Of a stretch of DNA of 64,000 nt, positions 9,643-18,068 are shown one piece after another. Origin of the DNA: JAIVJG01 sp964236735 (GTDB taxonomy: Bacteria > Acidobacteriota > Blastocatellia > Pyrinomonadales > Pyrinomonadaceae). The stretch lies in NCBI GenBank assembly GCA_964236735.1, contig CAXSFM010000004.1:292444-356443 (forward strand), given 5' to 3'. The notes below the pieces were generated by a model. That model made no database searches. It was not told the DNA's origin and saw only the letters and a list, made by a program, of their open reading frames with translations. How positions within the stretch are numbered: position 1 is the stretch's first letter; every line of letters starts with the position of its first letter. The translations under genes were made by a program, and so were the position numbers.

Positions 9643-9741
9643 GAAGGCAAAAGGCAAAGTTCAAAAATCAAAAGGCAAAAGTGAAGAAGAGGAGAGACGC
9701 CTGTCTTCATCTTTGCCTTTTGCCTTCACCTTTGCCTTCAC
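9643..9741. repeat. Imperfect palindrome of tandem AAGGCAAA units between convergent genes
   Basis: The left arm repeats AAGGCAAA-type units (from 9643) and the right arm repeats their complement TTTGCCTT (to about 9740), around an unpaired centre near 9690-9700. It fills the space between the convergent genes ending at 9634 and 9742, so it could act as a bidirectional transcript end. There is no T-run typical of an intrinsic terminator. It resembles the heptamer palindromes elsewhere in this window in design but not in sequence. Confidence 0.7.
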
Positions 9742-10500
9742 TCAGGGCAACGCTTCGATGTTGTCGCGCAGAGATGAGAGGTCAGGATTACGTGCGTCGA
9801 GTTCTTCGAGATGTTTGAGCGCTTCGGTGGCGACAGTCTTGTCCCTCTTGAGCAGAGCGGCGGTGGCGATGTTTTTCCAACTGTTGAGATGGTTCGGATC
9901 AAGCTGGATTGACTTGCGGTATTCGGCGATGGCGCGGTCGTAGTCGTGCGGGATGCGGTTGAAAAAAGTGTTGCCGAAGTCGGTTCGCACATCCGGCTCA
10001 TCCGGGTTGATGGCGAGCGCGCGTTCGTAGTAGCTTGCCGCGCCGACGTAATCGCGCGCGTCGTACTTCGTATTTCCCATCCCTGCCAGAGCCTCGAAAC
10101 TTTGCGGCTTGAGCGCGAGCGAGCGGTCAAAGTAGAGCGCGCTTTTCTCGAAGTCATGCGAGGCGTAAAAAGTTTTCGCGGCGGACATCTGCGCGTCAAA
10201 GTCCTGCGTGTTGCGGTCGGCTTTGTCCATCGCGGCCTGCGCTTCAGCGGAGGTTGACGCCGCGCTCGCGCCCGTCTTGTTCGTGTCTGCCTGCATGTCT
10301 CCGCCGTTGTTGATGTCCGGGTGTCCGGGCGGGAGTCGGCCTCCGCTCTGCTCCTCGTCGAGCGGGCCGGCATTGGTGATTGATGACGCGCGCGTTGCAG
10401 GGACGTTTGCGCCGGGACGCGAGACGGCATTCGCGATGAAGAAGCCGATGCCGAATCCGAGGACGATGCCGAGCGCGCACAGGATAAAATTTCTGGACAT
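9742..10500 (-). CDS. Membrane-anchored TPR protein
   Basis: 252 residues. An N-terminal membrane helix (about 5-25, LGIVLGFGIGFFIANAV) is followed by a polar linker and then three to four tetratricopeptide repeats from about 105 to 245 (SFEALAGMGNTKYDARDYVG, YYERALAINPDEPDVRTDFG, AIAEYRKSIQLDPNHLNSWKN). It is a clear paralogue of the TPR protein at 14104, with the same helix style, a shared QDFDAQM motif and the same length. The two flank resB-ccsA. In System I, the TPR protein CcmI/NrfG holds apocytochromes; a similar chaperone job here is inference. It is divergent from resB. A longer start at 10535 in another frame was rejected. Confidence 0.85.
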   Translation of the reverse strand: MSRNFILCALGIVLGFGIGFFIANAVSRPGANVPATRASSITNAGPLDEEQSGGRLPPGHPDINNGGDMQADTNKTGASAASTSAEAQAAMDKADRNTQDFDAQMSAAKTFYASHDFEKSALYFDRSLALKPQSFEALAGMGNTKYDARDYVGAASYYERALAINPDEPDVRTDFGNTFFNRIPHDYDRAIAEYRKSIQLDPNHLNSWKNIATAALLKRDKTVATEALKHLEELDARNPDLSSLRDNIEALP

Positions 10501-10732
10501 AATTTAGCTTGGAAGAACGAATACCGGCGGCGCAAACATGCTTGGCCACGCTACTTGTCGGTTAATAAATCGTCAACTCAACGTGCCTGTGAATGATAAC
10601 AACTACAGTCGGGCATTTGAAGCCGGGCGTTGATTCACCAACCCGGTTCAGTGAGTACGGGGCGACTCAAACGTTAAGAAAACTCTTTTCCCGGATAAGA
10701 ATTAGGTCGCTTTTGCATGAGGGCTGAATAAG

Positions 10733-10761
10733 TTGCCGGTCAAGCGTCGTTCGGCTATGAT
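10733..10761 (+). promoter_or_regulatory. Sigma-70-like promoter for the resB operon, in a 356-bp divergent spacer
   Basis: TTGCCG at 10733-10738, 17-base spacer, TATGAT at 10756-10761, giving a start near 10768 and a leader of about 90 bases before resB. The rest of the spacer 10501-10856 shows no convincing gene or RNA element. The promoter of the divergent TPR gene must also lie there, but I could not place it. Confidence 0.5.
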
Positions 10762-10856
10762 GAGGCGTACTCAAAGAGGAGCATGGCATCATTTGCGGCG
10801 GTGTTCGTCTGATACCATACTCAACACTTCATAGTTTTTCCGTCATTCATAAAACA

Positions 10857-12380
10857 ATGTCAGCCATCGAAGAAACCAAAAGCGACATCAACGCTCAGAC
10901 TTCGCCGGCGCGTGCAGCAGAAGCGCCCTCCATCATTACGCGGACGCTCAATCTGCTCAGTTCCGTCCGCTTTGGCGTGACGCAACTCGTGCTGCTCGTC
11001 ATCGCTTCTATGATCGGAATGCTCATCATGCAGCAGAACGTCGAGGGCTTTGACAAGTATTACGCTGAGTTGACGCCCGCCACGAAACTGCTCTTCAGCA
11101 AACTCGGCTTCTTCGACATTTATCACTCGTGGTATTTCAACGCGCTTCTGCTCGTCCTCTCGCTCAACATCATCCTCGCTTCGATTGATCGCTTTCCGAG
11201 CGCGTACACCTACATCTCGCGCAAGAAGCTCGACGCCTCGGTGCACTGGCTCAAAGGGCAGGAGCAGAGCGCGACGCTCAACGTGCGGAGCGAGAGCCAG
11301 AGCGCGGCGGTTGAAAAAGTCGCGGTGGCTTTCAAGAGCGTGGGCTTGAGTTCGCGCGTGACGGAGAAGAAGGGCAAGACCTACGTTTTCGGCGAGCGCG
11401 GGACATGGAATCGTCTCGGCGCTTATGCCGTCCACGTCGCATTATTGACGATTTTCACGGGTGGCTTTCTCACCGCGCAGTTCGGGCGCACGGGTTCGAT
11501 GCCGCTCATGCCGGGCAAATCCGCAAGCGAGATGTCGGAGACGGTCAACGATGTGGACAAAATCGCGAAGTCCATCACGCCGCTCCCGTTCACCGTCGAA
11601 TGCACGGACATTCAACAGAAGCTCATCAAAAAAGACGGCGCGATTACCGCCGACAATACGCTTGACTGGCTGACGCGCGTCAAAATCAAAGACCCCGACT
11701 ACGGCGAGCGCGAGGCGTTGATACACTTGAACGCGCCTTACGATTATCGCGGCTACAGATTTTTTCAGGCCAGTTTCATCGCCGACGGCAAGGCGCGCAA
11801 CGTGACAGTGCGCGTGACGCCGGAAGCGGGCGGCGAGTCGCAGGACATCAATATTCCGCGCGGCGGCTCGGCCAAACTCTCAGACGGCACGCGCGTTGAC
11901 CTGACGGATTTTTCCGCACAGTTTAGTGTGGGAGGTGGCGAGCAAGAGACGGAGCGCAGCGTCTATACGAATCCGGCGGCGACACTTCTGGTGCATCAAC
12001 CTTCGGGCGAGACGATCAAGGCTTTCGCCTTCACGCCGGAGATGGCGGAGCGCGCGCCGTTCGCGAAGAAGCCTGTCGCGGGCTATACATGGCGTTTGAT
12101 TGACTTCGAGAAAGTGCCGCTCGCGCACGTCCTCTCGATTCAGAAAGACCCCGGCTCGTCCGTCGTCTATGTCGGGTTTCTGTTGCTGGCGTTGACACTC
12201 TCGGCGGTCTTTTTCTTTTCTCATCAGCGCGTCTGGGCGCTCATAGAGGAACGCGGACAGGGAAATTTCGAGGTCACGCTTGGCGGCAATACTAATCGCA
12301 ATAAACTCGGGTTCGGTGACCGCTTCAAGCGTCTCGCCGGCGCTTTGGGCGGGGAAGTCAGGGAGGTTGAGAAATCATGA
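10857..12380 (+). CDS. resB: Cytochrome c biogenesis protein ResB (Ccs1)
   Basis: 507 residues. ResB works with CcsA to deliver haem across the inner membrane and attach it to CXXCH motifs (System II). Visible features: a basic N-terminus, a first membrane helix about 40-60 (TQLVLLVIASMIGMLIMQQ), a second about 95-118 (FNALLLVLSLNIILASIDRFP), a third about 185-205 (YAVHVALLTIFTGGFLTAQFG), a large periplasmic domain with IHLNAPYDYRGYRFFQASF, the family signature, and a last helix about 440-460. The stop overlaps the ccsA start by ATGA, so translation is probably coupled. It heads an operon ending in multiheme cytochromes, its likely clients. Confidence 0.95.
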   Translation: MSAIEETKSDINAQTSPARAAEAPSIITRTLNLLSSVRFGVTQLVLLVIASMIGMLIMQQNVEGFDKYYAELTPATKLLFSKLGFFDIYHSWYFNALLLVLSLNIILASIDRFPSAYTYISRKKLDASVHWLKGQEQSATLNVRSESQSAAVEKVAVAFKSVGLSSRVTEKKGKTYVFGERGTWNRLGAYAVHVALLTIFTGGFLTAQFGRTGSMPLMPGKSASEMSETVNDVDKIAKSITPLPFTVECTDIQQKLIKKDGAITADNTLDWLTRVKIKDPDYGEREALIHLNAPYDYRGYRFFQASFIADGKARNVTVRVTPEAGGESQDINIPRGGSAKLSDGTRVDLTDFSAQFSVGGGEQETERSVYTNPAATLLVHQPSGETIKAFAFTPEMAERAPFAKKPVAGYTWRLIDFEKVPLAHVLSIQKDPGSSVVYVGFLLLALTLSAVFFFSHQRVWALIEERGQGNFEVTLGGNTNRNKLGFGDRFKRLAGALGGEVREVEKS

Positions 12381-14011
12381 GTGAAGTTTTAGAGCAGCCG
12401 ACAATGCTGGGAATGCATGAGCAGACAGTGAATGACTCTGCCTTACAATCTTATTTTCCAGCCATCTTTGCTGTGGGCGGCGCGGTGCTGATGGCGCTGC
12501 TGCGCTGGCAGATGGGCGGCGCGCATTTCATCTCGGACGGAGCGTTGATGATGCTGGCGCTGGCGTCGTATCTGACAGCAGCCGTCTTTTTTCTGACGAA
12601 TCTCTACGCGCCATCTACGCTCTTCCAGAAGATCGGTTTATGGACGGCGACGGCAGGCGTCTTCTTCAACGCATCGAGTTGGGGCGTGCGTTGGGTCGCC
12701 GCGCACGACCGCGAGTTGGACATCATCATGCGACAGGGCGGCGGAGAGATGCCGTGGTTTTTCCGTTACATCCCGTTCGCGAATCTTTACGACTTGAGCC
12801 TCGCGTTCGCTTTCGGCGCAGGCATTACGACGCTGCTCATCGCGCACCGTCGCAACTTTCGTTTTCTCGGAGCCATCACGCTGCCGCTCGCTTCGCTTGT
12901 TCTGATACTCGCGCGCTTCATCGGCAACGAATTTATCAACTTGCCGCCGGTGCTTGATTCTTACTGGCGACCGATTCACGTCGGCATCGCTTCGTTGAGC
13001 TACGGCATCGCGCTCGTCTGCTTCGCCATTGCCGTCGTGTATCTCTTAAAGGACGGAGTCAAGGTCGAAGCGATGGCGATTTGGGCGAGCATCTTCGCCT
13101 TCGCCGTTATCGCCACCGTCAGCCGCTTCTCTGTCTTCTCGCCTTCGACATTTGGAACTTATTCAGCCTCGACGTTTCTGCCGCCGCGTATCCCTCTGCC
13201 CTTGCGCGCGGACATTCCTTATGTCGGCTGGCTGCTCGCGCTGGCGGGGCTGCTCTTGCTCGGCGTGATGGTGCTCTTCGGCAAATACATCGCGCAGCAG
13301 GACGAGGGCGCGAAAAAGTTGGGACACTATTTTCTCAAAGGCGCGCTCGTCGTGCAGGCGCTCGCCATCGCTCTGCTCGTCGGACAGGTCAAAAATTTGA
13401 CGAACGTCGGTGTCTGCACAGGCGCGCGTCCAGATGGAACGGCGTGCGTCAACGCGGGACAATTCCGCAAGTTCGGCGTGTGGATGGCGCAGCAGGACAA
13501 CATGTCGCCGGAGCAGATCGCGCAGGTTCCAGATGAGCGTCTGGAGCGCGCGGCGGGCACTTGGGTGAACGCCAATCAGTCGAAACTTTTCCTGAGCCTG
13601 AACGCCAATCCGGTCGAACTCGCCGCGTTGATCACTGCGTTTGCGGCGACGCTCTTCGTCATCATCTTCAGCTTCCGCACAGAGAAATTGCGCGCCGCAC
13701 TGCCCGACAAAGAAAAGATTGACAGCCTGATGTACAAGACGGGCGGCGTCGCCTTCGCCGGACTCGCGCTGCTCTTGATGACCGGCGCGATCTGGGCGAA
13801 CGAGAGTTGGGGACGCTGGTGGGGCTGGGACTCGAAGGAGACCGGCGCGCTCGTCGCGTGGCTGACTTACGGCGCATTCCTGCACGTCCGCATCTCGCGC
13901 GGCTGGACGGGACGCGCGTCCGCCTACTTCGCCATCGTCGCTTTCCTGCTCGTCATTTTCACGTATCTCGGCGTCAGCTATCTGCTGCCGGGACTGCACT
14001 CTTACGCCTGA
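12377..14011 (+). CDS. ccsA: Cytochrome c haem lyase CcsA/ResC
   Basis: 544 residues with roughly a dozen membrane helices. The haem-handling WWD motif is clear near the C-terminus (SWGRWWGWDSKETGALV, about 475-492), as are conserved periplasmic histidines (for example WRPIHVGIASLSYG and YGAFLHVRISRG). Between about 335 and 405 lies a polar stretch with two cysteines (CTGARPDGTAC) that I would not expect in a minimal CcsA; it may be a periplasmic loop unique to this lineage. The start overlaps resB by four bases. With ResB it forms the full System II synthetase; no dedicated CcdA is seen in the window. Confidence 0.95.
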   Translation: MSEVLEQPTMLGMHEQTVNDSALQSYFPAIFAVGGAVLMALLRWQMGGAHFISDGALMMLALASYLTAAVFFLTNLYAPSTLFQKIGLWTATAGVFFNASSWGVRWVAAHDRELDIIMRQGGGEMPWFFRYIPFANLYDLSLAFAFGAGITTLLIAHRRNFRFLGAITLPLASLVLILARFIGNEFINLPPVLDSYWRPIHVGIASLSYGIALVCFAIAVVYLLKDGVKVEAMAIWASIFAFAVIATVSRFSVFSPSTFGTYSASTFLPPRIPLPLRADIPYVGWLLALAGLLLLGVMVLFGKYIAQQDEGAKKLGHYFLKGALVVQALAIALLVGQVKNLTNVGVCTGARPDGTACVNAGQFRKFGVWMAQQDNMSPEQIAQVPDERLERAAGTWVNANQSKLFLSLNANPVELAALITAFAATLFVIIFSFRTEKLRAALPDKEKIDSLMYKTGGVAFAGLALLLMTGAIWANESWGRWWGWDSKETGALVAWLTYGAFLHVRISRGWTGRASAYFAIVAFLLVIFTYLGVSYLLPGLHSYA

Positions 14012-14017
14012 AGAAAA

Positions 14018-14102
14018 GTGATAAGTGATGAGTAATAAGTGATGAGTCAAGAGAAATCGCTTTCTTCTCATCATTCATCATCCATCACTCATCACTCGTC
14101 AC
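14018..14102. repeat. Heptamer palindrome (GTGATGA type) between ccsA and the TPR gene
   Basis: The left arm carries GTGATAA/GTGATGA/GTAATAA units and the right arm carries CATCACT/CATCATT units ending GTCAC directly before the TPR start codon. The pairing is imperfect. The element fills the intergenic space and belongs to the same family as those at 42877, 45074 and 50061. Confidence 0.85.
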
Positions 14103-14103
14103 T

Positions 14104-14868
14104 ATGACCAAAGAGAACGTCCTTTTTTCCATCATCGGAATTTTGCTCGGCTATGTCGTCGGTTTCACCTTCGTCGTCTATGTCAACGGGCAGAGCCAGA
14201 CGCGCGTGCCCGTGTCGAGCGATGGCGATGAACAGTCACAAGCGGAATTGCCTGCGGAGCATCGCGCGCTTCCCGACAATTCCGTCAAAGATCAGCAGAC
14301 GTTGAAGTCCGGCGCGCAGCAGGCAGGGAACGACGCGCGTAACGCATCGCAGGATTTCGACGCGCAGATGCGCGCTGCCGTCGCGTGGGGCAATGCGAAC
14401 AACTTCGAGGAAGCGATTGATTACCTGACGCGCGCCAACGAGCTTCGTCCCGACGATTACGAAACGCTGGTTAATTTGGGCAACGCGAATTTCGAGGTGC
14501 GACGCTATGAGATCGCCGAAAAGTGGTATCTCGCCGCGCTCTCGAAAAAGCCTGAGGACGTGAACGTCCGCTCCGATCTTGGCCTTACATATTTTGTGCG
14601 CGAGCCATCGCAGCCCGACAAAGCAATCGCCGAATTTCGCCGCGTTCTCAACTTCAATCCCGAACACATCCCGACGCTTCGCAACCTGACGCTGACGCTT
14701 CTCAAAACGGGCGACGTGCCCGAAGCCGAGCGGACGCTCGCGCGCCTGCAAAAGTCCGACCCGAATTACACGGACATGCCTCGTCTGCGTGAAGAGTTGG
14801 AAAAAGCTCGCGCGAATAAAACTTCAACATCAACTGACGCGAGTAACAAAAACCGGAAAGCAACGTGA
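14104..14868 (+). CDS. Membrane-anchored TPR protein, paralogue of the one at 9742
   Basis: 254 residues. An N-terminal helix (about 8-30, IIGILLGYVVGFTFVVYV) anchors a periplasmic domain. After a charged linker with QDFDAQMRAAV come three TPR-like units from about 85 to 235 (AIDYLTRANELRPDDYETLV, WYLAALSKKPEDVNVRSDLG, AIAEFRRVLNFNPEHIPTL). It sits between ccsA and cytochrome genes, so an apocytochrome-holding or assembly role like CcmI/NrfG is reasonable, though unproven. Its stop overlaps the next gene's start by GTGA. The C-terminal tail is lysine/serine/threonine-rich. Confidence 0.87.
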   Translation: MTKENVLFSIIGILLGYVVGFTFVVYVNGQSQTRVPVSSDGDEQSQAELPAEHRALPDNSVKDQQTLKSGAQQAGNDARNASQDFDAQMRAAVAWGNANNFEEAIDYLTRANELRPDDYETLVNLGNANFEVRRYEIAEKWYLAALSKKPEDVNVRSDLGLTYFVREPSQPDKAIAEFRRVLNFNPEHIPTLRNLTLTLLKTGDVPEAERTLARLQKSDPNYTDMPRLREELEKARANKTSTSTDASNKNRKAT

Positions 14869-15662
14869 GCAAGCGCGCCGCACTTAAAGTGATTTTGATG
14901 CTGGCGATGGCGGCGTCAAGCGTCTGCGGCCTGCGCCTCCTCGTCTTTGCACAGGCAACTCTTCACGCCAATGGCTCCTGCAATGTCCGTCAGGCGCAAG
15001 GGATCAAACCGGAGACAGCATCATCGTCCACAGAAGGCGCGTCGAGCGGCATCAAGCTGCTCGTGACGGGCGCGGACGGCAAGCCGCTTCAACGCCAGCG
15101 TTTTTATCTTCTCAAAAAAGACTTGCAGCTTGTAGGCGGTCTCGATTGGACGAACGCGCCGCGTCGCGAAGACTTTCTCGCCGGAGCCAGCCCGCAACTG
15201 CGCGAGTGGTTGCGCCGACACGACTGCGATACGCTTTATTGCCCGGAGTATGAAGCGGAGTATGAGAGCGCCGTCCAGAGCGTGCCGGAATTTAAGCAGG
15301 CCTACGAGGAAGGACTGCGAAAATATAAAAGTCCGCAACTAGCGATGCGCTGGATCACCGTCAACTTTCCTTTGAAAAACGTGCGGACTGATTATTACGA
15401 AAAGAAAAAGGCTTGGCTCGCGCGCGCCGCACAACAAAGCGGCGGAGTCTCATCCGTGATGACGGACGAGAAGGGCATCGCTTATTTCACGAATGTGCCG
15501 CTGGCGGAATTTTATGTCTCGAATCTCATGCCGCTCGTGCAAGGAGATGTTGTCTGGAACTGCAAAGTAAACGTTCCGCCGCCGATACCACGCCAGCTTT
15601 ATTCTGTGCTGCTCGAACTCAGCGTCTCGAAGCCGGCAACTCCTGAAACCGGGGCCAAATAA
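14865..15662 (+). CDS. Secreted protein of unknown function with Ig-like features
   Basis: 265 residues from a GTG that overlaps the previous stop. A signal peptide covers about 1-30 (LKVILMLAMAASSVCGLRLLVFAQ). A beta-rich segment begins SGIKLLVTGADGKPLQRQRFYLL, followed by a helical region with two cysteines (CDTLYC) and then GIAYFTNVPLAEFYVSNL, the pattern of a carboxypeptidase-regulatory-like beta sandwich in two halves. I do not recognise the family. It lies in the resB-cytochrome operon, 14 bp before the next cytochrome gene, so it may serve the periplasmic redox proteins. Confidence 0.75.
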   Translation: MSKRAALKVILMLAMAASSVCGLRLLVFAQATLHANGSCNVRQAQGIKPETASSSTEGASSGIKLLVTGADGKPLQRQRFYLLKKDLQLVGGLDWTNAPRREDFLAGASPQLREWLRRHDCDTLYCPEYEAEYESAVQSVPEFKQAYEEGLRKYKSPQLAMRWITVNFPLKNVRTDYYEKKKAWLARAAQQSGGVSSVMTDEKGIAYFTNVPLAEFYVSNLMPLVQGDVVWNCKVNVPPPIPRQLYSVLLELSVSKPATPETGAK

Positions 15663-15676
15663 ACTGATCGCGTACC

Positions 15677-16939
15677 ATGAACCGGCGAACAATCACGCTT
15701 GTTTTTCTCGTCTCGTTAGCATCATTCGTGTTCGCCTTCCCGCGCCTTTCGTCAAACGCATTTCAAAGATTGGGCGAGGAGAAAACAAAGGTCGCGCCGC
15801 GAAGGAACGCTAAATCAACGACGCCGCGCGGGAAAACTTCGAGCGAAAAAACGCGCCAGCCCTTTTCAGCTTTTTCTCACCGGACACCTCAACATCAAAA
15901 AGATTGCGCTTCGTGCCACACCGCCCCGACGGAGAATTGGACGCGCGTTGTGCGCGAGAGCGGTGAAGCTTTCCCGGACGTGACGGATTATCCAGACCAT
16001 CCATCATGCGTGAATTGCCACCGGCGCGAATTTTTTAGCGGCGCGCGTCCGACGATTTGCGCGATCTGTCACACCAACGTCTCGCCGCGAGACGGCACGC
16101 GCTTTCCTTTCCAGAACCCGAAGGAAAATTTCGAGGCGTCGAGGAGCACGAAGAAAACCTTTGCCACCGAATTCGGCCTCAACTTCCCGCACGACAAGCA
16201 TCAGGATGTGATGGCGCAAATTCCTGCGAGCGTCCAAACAGCGACGGACGATTTTTTCGTGCGCGCGTCTTTTATGATGCAGGGCGCGCAGAAGAAAATT
16301 GATAGTTGCTCAATCTGCCATCAGACGTACCAGCCGGAAAATGATTCTGCGGAGCGTTACGTCGTCAAGCCTCCGCTCGATTTGCCGAAAGACTCTTTCT
16401 GGTTGAAGAAGGGAACGTTCAAAACGACTCCGCAGGGCCATGCCTCCTGCTTCAACTGTCACTGGCAGGACGGAGGAGAAAAGCCTCTCTCGTCGGACTG
16501 CGCGGGCTGCCACAAACTTCTGCCGAGCATTCAAACGTCCGCGCAAATTCCAACACACACGGACGCGGACGCTGCGCTTGCCGCACGGATGAACTTAAAC
16601 GACCCGGCAATGTTAGCCGCATGGCTGCGTCGCCATGCCGCGACCTTCAGGCACGAAGAGACGAAACATGAAAGCGTCGGATGCACGAGTTGCCACATCA
16701 ACATTTCGTCCATCAACCGGCTCGACGCGCAAACACTACACGTCCCGCTGCTGACGTGTGGCGGCGGCGGCACGGGCTGTCACATCAAGGCGACGATCCC
16801 GAAAAAGATTCTCAACCTTGAAGTGGAAAAGCGTCGCGACGATTCGTCGTTTCGTTGCGCCAAGTGCCACATCAATTATGGAACGGAGGCGATTCCACAA
16901 ACACATCTTGACGCGGTCTCAGTCGCCAAGCCGAAATGA
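15677..16939 (+). CDS. Secreted multiheme cytochrome c (eight CXXCH plus one CX6CH)
   Basis: 420 residues. A signal peptide lies at about 4-28 (ITLVFLVSLASFVFAFPRL). Haem sites in order are CASCH, CVNCH, CAICH, CSICH, CFNCH, CAGCH, CTSCH and CAKCH. A glycine-rich CX6CH (CGGGGTGCH) lies before the last one and could bind a further haem. Histidines outside the motifs (FSHRTP, NFPHDKHQ, LRRHAATFRHEETKH) would supply distal ligands. It starts 14 bp after the previous gene and ends 10 bp before a second cytochrome, so the pair is cotranscribed with the maturation genes. It looks like a c7/c3-style electron wire in the periplasm. Confidence 0.9.
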   Translation: MNRRTITLVFLVSLASFVFAFPRLSSNAFQRLGEEKTKVAPRRNAKSTTPRGKTSSEKTRQPFSAFSHRTPQHQKDCASCHTAPTENWTRVVRESGEAFPDVTDYPDHPSCVNCHRREFFSGARPTICAICHTNVSPRDGTRFPFQNPKENFEASRSTKKTFATEFGLNFPHDKHQDVMAQIPASVQTATDDFFVRASFMMQGAQKKIDSCSICHQTYQPENDSAERYVVKPPLDLPKDSFWLKKGTFKTTPQGHASCFNCHWQDGGEKPLSSDCAGCHKLLPSIQTSAQIPTHTDADAALAARMNLNDPAMLAAWLRRHAATFRHEETKHESVGCTSCHINISSINRLDAQTLHVPLLTCGGGGTGCHIKATIPKKILNLEVEKRRDDSSFRCAKCHINYGTEAIPQTHLDAVSVAKPK

Positions 16940-16949
16940 AAGTCTGGAC

Positions 16950-17921
16950 ATGAGAGCAAAGTTGATTGACGTGTGTATGCGAAAAGACGCGACTGAAATT
17001 AAACGTTTCGGTCGCGCCAAAGCCTCATTGATGCTCTTGCTCTGTCTCGCCGCGTGCTTCATCTTTCTGATCTCTTTAGTGTTTAAGACAAACGCGAGTG
17101 TCACGGTTTCAGAACCGACCGGACGAGATTTGCCAGCCAATTTGTCTATGACGGAACAGTCGGGCGAGACGGGTGATTTCTTGATGTTCTCGCACACGAC
17201 GCCGCGACACGCTTCGCTCTCTTGCGCGTCCTGCCATCGCCGCGAAACCAATTCGCCGCGACCGGATTTGCCCGGACACAAAGCCTGCACGGATTGCCAC
17301 GTCCAGCAGTTTGTCTCTGCCAGCGGTGGCGAAGCCATCTGCGCTATCTGCCACACCAATCTCGATTCAGGCTCGCCGGCGGTCAAAGCGTTTCCATCGC
17401 TGAAAAGCTTTAACGCGCGCTTCGATCACGCGCAACACGCGAGCGGCGCGGCGCGTCCGCAGGCCGGTTGCGTGGCCTGCCACACGCCGGCGCGGCGCGG
17501 CGTCGCGCTCTCGATACTCGTCAATCTCGACGCGCACGCCAACTGTTATCAATGCCACAGTCCGGGCGCAACGAACGCCACAGGGGGGGACATCTCGACG
17601 TGTGGAGTCTGTCACGAGCCGGGTCGTCTCACGCGAACTTCCACCAACGCGCGTTCCTTCGCGTTGAGTTTCAGCCACGCCGCACACGGGTCGAGACAAA
17701 ACCTGAGTTGCGCGGATTGCCACACGGTTAAAGCTAATTTGCCGCAGTCTCGACAAGTAGAATCACCACGACCATCGCAGCATTTTCCGCCCGCGCGCGC
17801 GCGCAGTTGCGCCACTTGCCACGATAATCGTCGCGCTTTCGGCGGCGAAGACTTCGCGGATTGCAGACGCTGTCATCGCGGCGCGACGTTTCGTCTGTCA
17901 GTGACAGGCGGCAAACATTAA
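16950..17921 (+). CDS. Secreted multiheme cytochrome c (nine CXXCH)
   Basis: 323 residues from the ATG at 16950. Translation could instead start at 16977, but not in the upstream extension, which overlaps the preceding gene. A hydrophobic segment (about 27-50, LMLLLCLAACFIFLISLVF) is the signal or anchor. Haem sites are CASCH, CTDCH, CAICH, CVACH, CYQCH, CGVCH, CADCH, CATCH and CRRCH. Spaced FSHT, FDHAQHA and FSHAAHG histidines are likely distal ligands, as in c7-type repeats. CAICHTN also occurs in the preceding gene, and order and spacing are similar, so the two probably arose by duplication. Confidence 0.9.
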   Translation: MRAKLIDVCMRKDATEIKRFGRAKASLMLLLCLAACFIFLISLVFKTNASVTVSEPTGRDLPANLSMTEQSGETGDFLMFSHTTPRHASLSCASCHRRETNSPRPDLPGHKACTDCHVQQFVSASGGEAICAICHTNLDSGSPAVKAFPSLKSFNARFDHAQHASGAARPQAGCVACHTPARRGVALSILVNLDAHANCYQCHSPGATNATGGDISTCGVCHEPGRLTRTSTNARSFALSFSHAAHGSRQNLSCADCHTVKANLPQSRQVESPRPSQHFPPARARSCATCHDNRRAFGGEDFADCRRCHRGATFRLSVTGGKH

Positions 17922-17950
17922 ATTTGACAAGCCCTCTCATGCGGCATATA
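17922..17950 (+). promoter_or_regulatory. Strong sigma-70-like promoter for the tetraheme cytochrome
   Basis: A perfect TTGACA at 17922-17927, 17-base spacer, TATATT at 17945-17950. The start of transcription would be near 17957, leaving a leader of about 110 bases. The hexamer begins right after the stop of the preceding cytochrome gene, so the downstream genes can be expressed independently of the resB operon. Confidence 0.7.
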
Positions 17951-18068
17951 TTTTTGACGTGTTGTGCAATGTCGCTCCAAACCACGTTCAAAAGTTTTGC
18001 TCCCCCGAACAAACACAACATTCTTCTCCCGCTTCATCTCAGTCAAACTTGAAAAGGTTGTGAAACGA

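Noticed and set aside
9738..10535. Longer 265-residue frame over the TPR gene
   Set aside because: Different frame, Arg/Ser/Thr-rich without structure; the 252-residue frame has a membrane helix and TPR units shared with its paralogue.
13163..14074. 303-residue open frame on the minus strand
   Set aside because: Antisense to ccsA, which has the WWD motif and operon overlap; the minus frame is charged low-complexity sequence.
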